DNA from: Kineosporia rhizophila
GTDB taxonomy: Bacteria > Actinomycetota > Actinomycetes > Actinomycetales > Kineosporiaceae
DNA: 64,000 bases
Direction: 5' to 3'
Assembly: GCF_021277265.1 (NCBI RefSeq)
Contig: NZ_JAJSOH010000007.1
Span: forward strand, 234,208-298,207
The notes under the pieces are model-generated. The model did no database searches and was not told the DNA's origin. It saw nothing but the letters and a program-made list of their open reading frames with translations. Every line of letters begins with the position of its first letter. The first letter of the stretch is position 1. The position numbers and the translations under genes were made by a program. This document shows positions 31,292-39,657 of this stretch, piece by piece.

Positions 31292-32134
31292 ATGCGCGTC
31301 GGTGTGGTCGGATGCGGCTTGATGGGGGCGGGGATCGCGGAGGTGTCGGCCCGGGCCGGCCAGGACGTGGTCGTGGTCGAGTCCGACCAGCACCGGGTGC
31401 AGGCCGGGCTGGACCGGCTGCGCGCCTCGCTGGAGAGGGCCGAGGCCAAGGGCAAGATCGACTCCGCCGCCGAGGTGCTTCAGCGCATCCAGGTGGTGGA
31501 CGACCTCGGCGCCCTGGCCGACCGCGAGATCGTGATCGAGGCGATCGTGGAGGACGAGGAGCTCAAGACCGCGCTCTTCACCCAGCTCGACCGCATCGTG
31601 ACGGCCACCGACGCGATCCTGGCGAGCAACACGTCCTCAATTCCGATCACCCGCCTGGCCGCCGCCACCCAGCGGCCCGCGAGCGTGGTCGGCGTGCACT
31701 TCTTCAACCCGGTGCCGGTGCTGTCCCTGGTCGAGATCGTGCCCGGCCTGCGTACCGCGGACGAGACCGTCCAGCGGGCCACGGCCTTCGCCCAGGACGT
31801 GCTGGGCAAGCACGCCGTGCGCAGCGCCGACCGGGCCGGCTTCGTGGTCAACGCGCTGCTGATCCCGTTCGTGCTCTCCGCGGTGCGGATGGTCGAGTCG
31901 GGTTTCGCCTCCGCCGAGGACATCGACGAGGCGCTGGTGCGCGGGGCGGCGCACCCGCAGGGGCCGTTGCGGCTGGCCGACCTGATCGGGCTCGACACCA
32001 CGGCGGCGGTCGCCCGGTCGCTGTACGAGGAGTTCAAGGAGCCGCTCTACGCGCCACCCCCGCTGCTGCTGCGCATGGTCGAGGCGGGGCTGCTCGGGCG
32101 CAAGAGCGGGCAGGGGTTCTATTCGTACGAATGA
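31292..32134 (+). CDS. 3-hydroxyacyl-CoA (3-hydroxybutyryl-CoA) dehydrogenase
   Basis: A 280-residue NAD-dependent dehydrogenase. The Rossmann motif is VGVVGCGLMGAGIAEV; IVIEAIVEDEELKTALF, ASNTSSIPIT, GVHFFNPVPVLSLVEIVPG (catalytic His) and the C-terminal AGFVVNALLIPFVLSAVRM domain are all family hallmarks, and length equals that of FadB2/Hbd proteins. It oxidises (S)-3-hydroxybutyryl-CoA or a similar substrate. GGGAGG precedes the ATG. Divergence from icmF, which yields butyryl-CoA, suggests a shared pathway for branched or short acyl-CoAs. Confidence 0.94.
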   Translation: MRVGVVGCGLMGAGIAEVSARAGQDVVVVESDQHRVQAGLDRLRASLERAEAKGKIDSAAEVLQRIQVVDDLGALADREIVIEAIVEDEELKTALFTQLDRIVTATDAILASNTSSIPITRLAAATQRPASVVGVHFFNPVPVLSLVEIVPGLRTADETVQRATAFAQDVLGKHAVRSADRAGFVVNALLIPFVLSAVRMVESGFASAEDIDEALVRGAAHPQGPLRLADLIGLDTTAAVARSLYEEFKEPLYAPPPLLLRMVEAGLLGRKSGQGFYSYE

Positions 32135-32284
32135 GGGTCTGCCTCCAGGTGCACCGAACCGCGCACGGTTCTCGCTGGTAACCTCACCGGGCTCTGTCGG
32201 AAGGTCGGGTCGGTGAGGAATGTCCGTGATCCCTGGTGGGACCAGTACGACCCGGCTTGATCGGCCCGTCGGCCGGGGCGCGCC

Positions 32285-33664
32285 GTGATCGGCGCGACGC
32301 CCGGCGGGCCGGCCCGGGGCTCGAGGTGGCGCGGCGCCGACCGGTTCCAGCACCCGGCCCGGGTCATCGCGGTGGGCTTCGGGGTGGCGGTCGCGGTGGG
32401 CACGGTGCTGCTGTACCTGCCCTGGGCCACCGAGGAGGGCTCGCCCGCCACGCTGACCCACGCCCTGTTCACCGCCACCTCCGCGGTGTGCCTGACCGGT
32501 CTGGTCATGGTCGACACCTCCGCCCACTGGTCGCCGTTCGGTGAGACGGTCATCCTGGCCCTGATCCAGATCGGCGGCCTGGGCATCATGACCATGGCCA
32601 CGGTGCTCACCCTGCTGCTGTCGCGCCGGCTCCGGCTGCGCGCCCGGTTCCTGGCCCAGGCCGAGACCAAGAGCCTGAACCTGCAGGACCTGCGCGGCCT
32701 GATCCGCCGCATCGTGCTGTTCAGCCTGGCCACCGAGACCCTGGTGGCCCTGGTCCTGGCGCTGCGGCTGTACCTCAGCCACGGGCAGGCCCCGCTGGAG
32801 GCGCTGTACAGCGGCGTCTTCCACGCCGTCTCGGCCTTCAACAACGCGGGCTTCGCCCTGCACGCCGACAGCCTGACCCGCTACTCCTCCGACCCGGTGG
32901 TCTGCCTGTCGGTGGCGGCCGCGGTGATCGTCGGCGGGCTCGGCTTCCCAGTGGTGTTCGAGCTGGCCAAGAACTGGCGGCGGCCGAGCCGGTGGTCGCT
33001 GATGACCCGGATCACCGTGTACCTGTCGGCGGTCCTGCTGGCGCTGGGCACCCTCGTCCTGACCGCGACCGAGTGGACCAACCGCGGCACGCTCGGCGCT
33101 CTGGCACCGGGCGACCGTGTGCTCAACGGCTTCTTCGCCGCCACGATGGCCCGCTCGTCCGGGTTCAACAGCGTCGACATCGGCGCCCTGCGCCCCGAGA
33201 GCCTGCTGATCACCGACATCCTGATGTTCATCGGCGGCGGCAGCGCGGGCACCGCGGGTGGGATCAAGGTGACCACCTTCGGGGTGCTGGCCTACATGCT
33301 GTGGTCGGAGATCCGCGGCGAACCGCACGTCAACGCCGGCCGTCGGCGCATCCCGGCCACCAACCAGCGCCAGGCCCTGGCGATCGCCCTGCTGAGCATC
33401 GGCGCGGTGGTCGGCGCCACCTTCGCGCTGATGCTGATGACCGCCTACACCCTGGACGAGGTGCTGTTCGAGGTGATCTCGGCCTTCGCCACCGTGGGCC
33501 TGTCCACCGGGATCACCGCCGACCTGCCCGTGCAGGGCCACGTGCTGCTGGTCGTGCTGATGTTCGCCGGCCGGATCGGCCCGCTCACCCTCGCCTCGGC
33601 CCTGGCCCTGCGCGAGCGCAACCGTCGTTACGACCTGCCCGAGGAAAGGACCATCGTTGGCTGA
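32285..33664 (+). CDS. TrkH/KtrB-family potassium transporter subunit
   Basis: A 459-residue membrane protein with four M1-P-M2 repeats. Pore loops appear as TSAVCLTGLV, FHAVSAFNNAGFAL, MARSSGFNSVDI and FATVGLSTGI, each with the conserved Gly of the potassium filter, and GGGSAGTAGGIKVTTFG marks the gate region. The size and lack of long extra helices favour KtrB over TrkH. It works with the cytoplasmic KtrA encoded next, which overlaps it by eight bases. The GTG start at 32285 follows a GC-rich leader with a TAACCT -10-like element near 32180. Confidence 0.93.
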   Translation: MIGATPGGPARGSRWRGADRFQHPARVIAVGFGVAVAVGTVLLYLPWATEEGSPATLTHALFTATSAVCLTGLVMVDTSAHWSPFGETVILALIQIGGLGIMTMATVLTLLLSRRLRLRARFLAQAETKSLNLQDLRGLIRRIVLFSLATETLVALVLALRLYLSHGQAPLEALYSGVFHAVSAFNNAGFALHADSLTRYSSDPVVCLSVAAAVIVGGLGFPVVFELAKNWRRPSRWSLMTRITVYLSAVLLALGTLVLTATEWTNRGTLGALAPGDRVLNGFFAATMARSSGFNSVDIGALRPESLLITDILMFIGGGSAGTAGGIKVTTFGVLAYMLWSEIRGEPHVNAGRRRIPATNQRQALAIALLSIGAVVGATFALMLMTAYTLDEVLFEVISAFATVGLSTGITADLPVQGHVLLVVLMFAGRIGPLTLASALALRERNRRYDLPEERTIVG

Positions 33665-34337
33665 CATCTCAGGTGAGCCGGTCGTCGTGATCGGCCTCGG
33701 CCGCTTCGGCACCGCCCTGGCCCTGGAGCTGGTGGAACGCGGCACCGAGGTGCTGGCGATCGACCGCAACCCGAAGACCGTGCAGAGCCTGTCCGGCCGG
33801 CTGCCGCACGTGGTCGCGGCCGACACCACCGACCCGGAGGTCTTCGAGCAGCTCGGCATCGGCGACTTCCAGCGCGCGGTGGTGGCGATCGGCAGCGACA
33901 TCCAGGCCAGCATCCTGTCCACCTCGCTGCTGGCCGACCTGGAGATCCCGAACATCTGGGCCAAGGCCACCAACCAGCAGCACGCCAGCATCCTGTCCCG
34001 GGTCGGCGCGCACCACGTGGTCTTCCCCGAGCACGAGATGGGTGAGCGGGTGGCCCACCTGCTGTCCGGGCGCCTGCTCGACTACGTGGAGCTGGACGCC
34101 GACTTCGCGGTGATCAAGATGAAGCCGCCGCGGGCCGTGGTCGGGATGCCGCTGCGCGAGTCCAAGCTGCGCAGCCGCTGGGGCGTGACGGTGGTCGCGG
34201 TGAAGCCGGAGAACCCCGGCCCGCGCAGTGGCCCCGGGTTCACCTACGCCACCCCGGACACGGTTCTTGCCTACGGCGACCTGATCCTGGTGGTCGGCAC
34301 GATCGAGAAGGTGGAGCGGTTCGGCGGAGCCGACTAG
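33657..34337 (+). CDS. TrkA/KtrA-family potassium-uptake regulator
   Basis: A 226-residue cytoplasmic protein with an RCK-N domain (VVVIGLGRFGTALALELVERGTEVLAIDRN, cited in part: GLGRFG nucleotide motif and acidic ID) and an RCK-C domain from about residue 140 (MPLRESKLRSRWGVTVVAVK, VLAYGDLILVVG). It forms the nucleotide-gated ring under KtrB; in other bacteria RCK-C also binds c-di-AMP. The TTG start lies inside the last codons of the ktrB-like gene and follows AAAGGA, giving coupled translation. Confidence 0.93.
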   Translation: MADISGEPVVVIGLGRFGTALALELVERGTEVLAIDRNPKTVQSLSGRLPHVVAADTTDPEVFEQLGIGDFQRAVVAIGSDIQASILSTSLLADLEIPNIWAKATNQQHASILSRVGAHHVVFPEHEMGERVAHLLSGRLLDYVELDADFAVIKMKPPRAVVGMPLRESKLRSRWGVTVVAVKPENPGPRSGPGFTYATPDTVLAYGDLILVVGTIEKVERFGGAD

Positions 34338-34354
34338 CGGCCGGCCAGGACACC

Positions 34355-35668
34355 TCAGACGTCCGAGGGCCGCGCCAGCCCGAGATGCTCGCGCAGGGTG
34401 GTGCCGGTGTAGGCCTCGCGGTAGCGCCCGCGCTGCTGCAGGATCGGCACGACCTCGTCGACGAACGTGCGCAGTTCGTAGGGCAGCGTCGAGCCCATCA
34501 CAGTGAACCCGTCGGCCGCCCCCGCGTCCTGCCACTCGATCGCCAGATCGGCCAGCTGCTCCGGGGTCCCGATGAAGTGCATCTGGCCGGCACCCCCACT
34601 GACCTGCTGGGCGATCTCACTCAAGGACGCCTGTGGGCGCCGATGCGCCTCGGCGATCAGCTTCTCGGCGCGGCTGGAGGGCGGCGGTGCGTCCGGATCC
34701 AGCTGGCTCAGCAGAGGGCGGTCGGGGTCGAAGCCGTCGGGGTCCAGACCGGCCGTGTAAAGGGCGTTCTGCCAGCGGAACTCCGGACTGGCCAGCTCTT
34801 CGAGCCGTTCGGCCCGCCCGCGTGCCTCGGCCTCGGTACTTCCCAGGGTGATCATCAGGGCGGGCAGCACCAGGAGCTGGCCCGGGTCCCGCCCGGCCGC
34901 GACCGCCTGGGCTCTGAGGTTGCTGCGGAACTCGACGGCCGCAGTCAAGGACGGCGGTCCGGAGAACACGACCTCGGCGTGCCGGGCGGCCAGAGCGACC
35001 CCAGGGCCGGACTGCCCGGCCTGCACCAGCACCGGACGGCCCTGAGGTGAGCGCGGAAACGGCTGAATGCCTGCAACGTCGAAGAACTCACCGTGGAACG
35101 CCGGATCACGCAGGGCGGCGCGCTCGGCCCAGACCCCACGTTCCCGGTCGCCCACCACCGCATCGTCAGCCCAGCTGTCCCACACCCGCTGCACCACCCG
35201 CACGAACTCGTCGGCGCGGCGGTAGCGTTCTTCCGGCGCCGGATGGCTGCTGGCCCCGAAGGCCGCCGCGGCGAGCGGGGTTACGGTGGTGACCACGTTC
35301 CAGCCGGCCCGGCCGGCGCTGAGATGATCGAGCGTGGCGAAGCGCCGGGCCAGCTCCCAGGGCGGGGAGTAGGTGGTCGAGCCGGTGCCGATCAGCCCGA
35401 TCCGCGAGGTCAGCCCGGCCAGCGCCGACAGCACCGCGACCGGGTCGAACTGGGTCTGGGGCAGGTGCGTGACCCGGTACTCGGCGATGGCCAGGTTGTC
35501 GGCCAGGAACACCGCGTCCATCAGCCCGCGCTCGGCGGTGGTGGCGATGTCGGCGTAGTAGGGCAGCCCCAGCACCCCGCGCACCTCGTCCGGCACCACC
35601 CGCCAGGCCGACTCGTGATAGCCGTTCGGCCAGACGAAGGCGTTGAAGTGCAGCGCTTCTCCACTCAT
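34355..35668 (-). CDS. LLM-class flavin monooxygenase (NtaA/SnaA/DmoA family)
   Basis: A 437-residue bacterial-luciferase-like protein. The NtaA-type start LHFNAFVWPNGYHESAWR, YYADIATTAERGLMDAVFLAD, LTSRIGLIGTGSTTYSPPWELARRFATLDHLSAGRAGWNVVTT (cited in pieces) and FHGEFFDVAGIQPFPRSPQGRPVLVQAGQS (in pieces) define the FMNH2-dependent family that cleaves nitrilotriacetate, alkyl sulfides or related xenobiotics. It needs a separate flavin reductase, not seen here. It follows the methyltransferase gene by six bases on the same strand. Confidence 0.92.
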   Translation of the reverse strand: MSGEALHFNAFVWPNGYHESAWRVVPDEVRGVLGLPYYADIATTAERGLMDAVFLADNLAIAEYRVTHLPQTQFDPVAVLSALAGLTSRIGLIGTGSTTYSPPWELARRFATLDHLSAGRAGWNVVTTVTPLAAAAFGASSHPAPEERYRRADEFVRVVQRVWDSWADDAVVGDRERGVWAERAALRDPAFHGEFFDVAGIQPFPRSPQGRPVLVQAGQSGPGVALAARHAEVVFSGPPSLTAAVEFRSNLRAQAVAAGRDPGQLLVLPALMITLGSTEAEARGRAERLEELASPEFRWQNALYTAGLDPDGFDPDRPLLSQLDPDAPPPSSRAEKLIAEAHRRPQASLSEIAQQVSGGAGQMHFIGTPEQLADLAIEWQDAGAADGFTVMGSTLPYELRTFVDEVVPILQQRGRYREAYTGTTLREHLGLARPSDV

Positions 35669-35674
35669 GCGGCG

Positions 35675-36502
35675 TCAGCCTACGTTCGCGACGCAGACCA
35701 CGTACCCCTTGGGGTCGCGCCACACCCGGCCGGGAGTGGAGAACCACGCGTGGGCCTCCGCGGTGATGTCCCGGATCACCGCTTCGCGCCCGGGGAAGCT
35801 GGGCGACACACCGCAGAAGGTCAGAGCGGCCACAGCGAAGTCGATCAGCGGCTGCGGGCCGGGGATGGCCAGGGCGTTGTCCACCCGCGTGGCGCGGACC
35901 GCACCCTCCCCGAAGACCTCTTCCATCAGACCCGGCAGGGTGTCGGAAGTGACGCCGTTCAGGCCGGAGTCGGCGAGGTCCGCGCCATGACGCTCAGCGA
36001 TCTCCCGCACCCAGTCCATCGTGCGCGCCGTCGTGCGATGGTGATTGACCAACACCGCCACCCGCCCACCGGGCTCGGTGACCCGGGCGAACTCGCGTAG
36101 CGCAGCCACCGGGTCGGGCACGTGGTAGAGCATGTAGAGGGCAGTGCACAGCTGCACGCCGTCAGCGGGCAGCGGCAGCTGCTCAGCGTTACCCGGCACC
36201 CCCTGCACCCCCGGAATGCGGGCCACCTCGTCCACGGCCGCAGGGGAGAGATCCACCCCGATCAACCGCCCCCGATGGCCGTTCTCGGCCAGGAGCCGCA
36301 GGAAGTACCCGGTGCCGCAGCCCACGTCGACCAACGACCGCCCCGAGGGCAGGCCCAGCAGATGCATCACCCGGCCGGCCGGATCGTCCGGCCGCTCACT
36401 GAACTCCGTGTGGGTGGCCATCCTCACCTGAAGCGGCGACAGGTCCGCGTACTCCCGCTCCACCGCGGCGGCGATGCCGTCCGACTTCCTGGATTCGGTC
36501 AC
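35675..36502 (-). CDS. Class I SAM-dependent methyltransferase
   Basis: A 275-residue methyltransferase with motif I VDVGCGTGYFLRLLAENG, acidic ribose-binding LIGVDLSPAAV, motif II-like LPLPADGVQLCTALYMLYHVPDP and a post-Rossmann GGRVAVLVNH. The subfamily (UbiE/Methyltransf_11-like) methylates small molecules; the substrate is unknown. The GTG at 36502 follows a G-rich stretch and was preferred to an upstream ATG that would translate the 17-bp repeats. It is cotranscribed with the LLM monooxygenase six bases downstream. Confidence 0.87.
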   Translation of the reverse strand: MTESRKSDGIAAAVEREYADLSPLQVRMATHTEFSERPDDPAGRVMHLLGLPSGRSLVDVGCGTGYFLRLLAENGHRGRLIGVDLSPAAVDEVARIPGVQGVPGNAEQLPLPADGVQLCTALYMLYHVPDPVAALREFARVTEPGGRVAVLVNHHRTTARTMDWVREIAERHGADLADSGLNGVTSDTLPGLMEEVFGEGAVRATRVDNALAIPGPQPLIDFAVAALTFCGVSPSFPGREAVIRDITAEAHAWFSTPGRVWRDPKGYVVCVANVG

Positions 36503-36511
36503 GCCCCCCAC

Positions 36512-36596
36512 GGTGCCACGCCGGCCGCGGTGCCACGCCGGCCGCGGTGCCACGCCGGCCGCGGTGCCACGCCCACCACGGTGGCGGTGCCACGAC
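36512..36596. repeat. 17-bp tandem repeat upstream of the methyltransferase
   Basis: Three perfect copies of GGTGCCACGCCGGCCGC (36512-36528, 36529-36545, 36546-36562) are followed by about two degraded copies. They occupy the gap before the methyltransferase start and may modify its promoter; an apparent open frame through them is an artefact. Confidence 0.93.
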
Positions 36597-36647
36597 CGCC
36601 GCGGGTGCCACTGGGCTCCATCTTCACCACGTCAGCCAGGGCTGCGG

Positions 36648-37223
36648 TTACCGGTGGTCGGGTTCCTTGATCGGCACCCGGGTGCCCGGGGTGCGCTGCT
36701 TGGCGGTGATCCGGGTCTCGGAGGGGGCGAAGATGATCTGCGAGATCTGCTGGTAGCGCAGGTCGGAGTCGGGGATGTAGTTGATCGAGCTGAGCGCCTG
36801 GTCCTGACCGGCCGACTCGACCACGAACCGGCCGTAGCCGAGGATCTGCCCGGTCACCGAGCGGTCGTAGCGCATGTCGGTGACCTTGGACATCGGCATG
36901 ATGTCGACCTGGCGGGTGACGATGCCGTGCACCCGCATCAGCCGGCGGTTGGTGGCGATGATCAGCTCGTCGTACCAGAGCCAGAGCTTCAGCCCCAGCC
37001 GGGCGAGCACCACCAGCCAGAGACCGGTGGCGACGGTGATCACCACACCGCCGGTCAGGCTGCTCAGCCAGGCCAGGAAGATCAGGCTCAGCACGGTGCT
37101 GGCCACCGGCTCGGCGAAGACCACCCAGTGCCGGCGGAACATGAACACGATCTGCTCGCTGGGGATCAGGTAGCGATCGAGCTCGGCCGGGACGCCGGGT
37201 CCGTAGCGCTCGGAGTGCTTCAC
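36648..37223 (-). CDS. Membrane protein with bacterial PH (bPH) domain
   Basis: A 191-residue protein. Two hydrophobic helices (about residues 36-55 and 58-80) precede a bPH domain with WYDELIIATNRRLMRVHGIVTRQVDIMPMSKVTDMRYDRSVTGQILGYGRFVVESAG (cited in pieces: IIATNRRLMRVHGI, MPMSKVTDMRYDRS, GYGRFVVESAG), the pattern of YdbS/DUF2244-like proteins. It is likely a cytoplasmic-membrane adaptor of unknown role. The ATG at 37223 begins MKHSERYGPGVP; a run of promoter-like sequence (TTAGTA) lies about 80 bases upstream on the same strand. Confidence 0.85.
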   Translation of the reverse strand: MKHSERYGPGVPAELDRYLIPSEQIVFMFRRHWVVFAEPVASTVLSLIFLAWLSSLTGGVVITVATGLWLVVLARLGLKLWLWYDELIIATNRRLMRVHGIVTRQVDIMPMSKVTDMRYDRSVTGQILGYGRFVVESAGQDQALSSINYIPDSDLRYQQISQIIFAPSETRITAKQRTPGTRVPIKEPDHR

Positions 37224-37541
37224 GCGGCTGCTCCCTTACGAAGGCGCGCTCCGGTGGGTGCAGTGCGTGAGGGGGACGACGTCAGCCCGTGCATAACCCC
37301 CTTACTAACACGAAGTGGTGCAACAAAGCAGCACGGTGGTCCGGTGAGGGAGACATCACGCCCGGCGGCTCGGCGGCTCGGCGGCCCGGTGGCGCGATGC
37401 GGATGCGTGGGGGCTGAGGGCCTCGGCGAAACGCGTGGATGTGGGGGCTCAGTCGATGAGGAGGACACAAGGAGAATGACCTGGACGATATGAAACGCCT
37501 GAGGGGGCGCCGCATGCTCGATCGTCCGGGTGTGCCAAAGG
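37224..37541. other. Gene-free stretch between kup and the PH-domain gene
   Basis: This 318-base gap holds the promoter region of the PH-domain gene, a short imperfect hairpin (GTGGTGC/GCAGCAC near 37315-37335) and GC-rich CGGCGGCT repeats. On the plus strand AAGGAGA precedes a five-codon frame (MTWTI) at about 37475, too short to support as a gene. No terminator with a T-run is visible after kup. Confidence 0.5.
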
Positions 37542-39485
37542 TCAGACCTCGATGCGGGAGCCGATCACCACGGTGCGCTCGCGCGGTAGCCGGAAGTAGT
37601 CGGCGGCGTCGGCGGTGATTCCTGAGGTGGCCACGAAGAGCCGTTTGCGCCAGCGGGGCATGCCCGTGTCCTCTCCGACCTCCAGGTCGATGGTGGAGAG
37701 GAAATACGAGGCGTCCTGCAGCGAGGCAGGCATCTCCGGGACGGCGCCGCAGATCCGGGACAGGGCCGTGGGTACGTCCGGCTCGTCCATGTAGCCGAAG
37801 TAGGCGGTGACGTGGGTGATGCCGTCGTCGGCGTAGCCCAGCTCGTCCAGAACCACCTGCTCGGCCGGGGGCACGTAGGGCACCGGGCGGGTCTCGATCG
37901 ACAGGATCACCGCGTGCTGGTGCAGGACGTGGTTGTGTTCCACGTTGGCCCGCATCGCCAGGGGAGTGGTCTCCTTGCCGCGGTTGAGGAACACCGCCGT
38001 GCCCGGCACCCGCACCACCGCGGGGCGGCGTGTGTGCAGGGCGTCGACGAACTCGCGCAGCGAGCCCTCCTCCTGCTCGCGGCGGGCGGTGACCAGGGCC
38101 CGGCCGCGCTGCCAGGTGGTCATCACGGTGAACACGCTGATGCCGATCAGCACCGGCAGCCAGGCGCCGTGCACCAGCTTGGTCATGTTGGCCGACAGGA
38201 ACAGCAGGTCCAGCAGCAGGAACACCGAGCCGAAGCCGTAGACCAGCCAGGCGGGCTTCTGCCAGCGGTGCCGGGCCAGGTAGAAGAACAGGACGGTGGT
38301 GATCGTGATGGTGCCGGTGACCGCCATGCCGAAGGCGTAGGCCAGCTTGTGCGAGCTCTGGAAGGTGACCACCAGGGTCAGGACCGAGAACATCAGCACC
38401 CAGTTGATCCACGGTACGTAGATCTGGCCGATCGCGTGGGCCGAGGTGTGGTGGATCCGCAGCCGGGGCAGGTAGCCCAGCTGGATGGCCTGGTGGGCGA
38501 CCGAGAAGGCGCCGGTGATCACCGCCTGGGAGGCGATCACGGTGGCCGCGGTGGCCAGCACCACCAGCGGCAGCCGGGCCCACTCCGGCACCAGCAGGAA
38601 GAACGGGCTGCTGAGGTTGGCCACCGGGTCCTGGATCACCAGTGCACCCTGGCCCAGGTAGCTGAGCAGGCAGGCCGGGAAGACCAGGATCAGCCAGGCC
38701 CGGGCGATCGCCGGCCGGCCGAAGTGCCCCAGGTCGGCGTACAGCGCCTCGGCGCCGGTGATCGCCAGCACCACCGCGGCCATCGAGAAGAAGGCGATGT
38801 GGAAGTGCCCGGTCAGGAAGCCGATCGCGTAGGTCGGCGACAGGGCCTTGAGCACCTCCGGGTTCTGCACGATCCCGCCGATCCCGGCGACCCCGATCAC
38901 CGTGAACCAGACGATCATCACCGGCCCGAACAGCCCGCCCACCCGTTCGGTGCCGAACTTCTGCGCCAGGAACAGCAGCACGATGATCACTGCGGTGATC
39001 GGCACGGTCAGGTCGGCCAGCGACGGGTTGACCACCTCCAGGCCCTCGACCGCGGAGAGCACCGAGATGGCCGGGGTGATCATGCTGTCGCCGAAGAACA
39101 GGGAGGCCCCGAAGATGCCCAGCGCCGCCAGCCCGGCCTTGGTGCGGCGGCTGCCCGGCACCGCCCGCCGCCGGATCAGGGTGATCAGCGACAGGATGCC
39201 GCCCTCGCCGTCGTTGTCGGCCCGCAGGACGAAGGTGACGTACTCCAGGGTGACGATCAGGGTCACCGACCAGATCATCAGCGAGATGACACCCAGCACG
39301 TTGTCCGGGGTCGAGGGCACCGGGTGCGGGTCCTCGGGATTGAAGATCGTCTGCACCGTGTAGATCGGGCTCGTCCCGATGTCGCCGAAGACCACACCCA
39401 GCGCGCCGATGGTGAGTGCTGCGCGGCCCAGGGACGGGCCGTGGGTACTCGGGGTGGCGGGAGCGGGAGGAGCCTGGGTGGACAC
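37542..39485 (-). CDS. kup: Kup-family potassium uptake protein
   Basis: A 647-residue transporter with 12 membrane helices and a cytoplasmic C-terminal domain. The family start LTIGALGVVFGDIGTSPIYTVQTIF, GEGGILSLITLI, FFGDSMITPAISVLSAVEGLEV, ALYADLGHFGRPAIARAW and the late VTAYFGYMDEPDVPTAL are all present (cited in pieces where long). It imports potassium with protons at low external pH. The GTG start at 39485 was preferred because GTG-TCC-ACC opens the usual short polar N-terminus. It is divergent from the chemoreceptor gene and close to the KtrAB-type genes, giving two potassium systems within 5 kb. Confidence 0.95.
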   Translation of the reverse strand: MSTQAPPAPATPSTHGPSLGRAALTIGALGVVFGDIGTSPIYTVQTIFNPEDPHPVPSTPDNVLGVISLMIWSVTLIVTLEYVTFVLRADNDGEGGILSLITLIRRRAVPGSRRTKAGLAALGIFGASLFFGDSMITPAISVLSAVEGLEVVNPSLADLTVPITAVIIVLLFLAQKFGTERVGGLFGPVMIVWFTVIGVAGIGGIVQNPEVLKALSPTYAIGFLTGHFHIAFFSMAAVVLAITGAEALYADLGHFGRPAIARAWLILVFPACLLSYLGQGALVIQDPVANLSSPFFLLVPEWARLPLVVLATAATVIASQAVITGAFSVAHQAIQLGYLPRLRIHHTSAHAIGQIYVPWINWVLMFSVLTLVVTFQSSHKLAYAFGMAVTGTITITTVLFFYLARHRWQKPAWLVYGFGSVFLLLDLLFLSANMTKLVHGAWLPVLIGISVFTVMTTWQRGRALVTARREQEEGSLREFVDALHTRRPAVVRVPGTAVFLNRGKETTPLAMRANVEHNHVLHQHAVILSIETRPVPYVPPAEQVVLDELGYADDGITHVTAYFGYMDEPDVPTALSRICGAVPEMPASLQDASYFLSTIDLEVGEDTGMPRWRKRLFVATSGITADAADYFRLPRERTVVIGSRIEV

Positions 39486-39563
39486 GCCCGAGACTCTGTA
39501 GGCACATGCGTGACAGCGCAACATTTTGACAAAATCTTGACAGGCCGGTCCGGGGCCGGTCGC

Positions 39564-39590
39564 TCAAGCCCTCGGGGCCGGGGCCGATGT
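39564..39590 (+). promoter_or_regulatory. Candidate flagellar-sigma (FliA/SigD-type) promoter for the chemoreceptor
   Basis: TCAAGCCC, an 11-base spacer, then GCCGATGT resembles the enterobacterial FliA consensus TAAAGTTT-N11-GCCGATAA with exact spacing and six of eight bases in the second element. It lies 68 bases before the chemoreceptor ATG. Two TTGACA-type -35 elements occur just upstream (39524-39542), so housekeeping transcription is also possible. Confidence 0.4.
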
Positions 39591-39657
39591 CCTGTGCAAA
39601 TCGCTTGCGGTGCCGCAGCGGAGGCGAGCACCGGCCCGAGAACTGAGACTTGCGTCG

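Noticed and set aside
32135..32284. c-di-AMP (ydaO-type) riboswitch upstream of the KtrAB-type genes
   Set aside because: The leader lacks the conserved purine-rich motifs of that riboswitch; only a promoter-like element is visible.
37470..37620. Leader peptide MTWTI with good ribosome sites, followed by an Arg-rich frame
   Set aside because: The frame runs antisense into kup, the peptide is only five residues and no attenuator or downstream gene on that strand is present.
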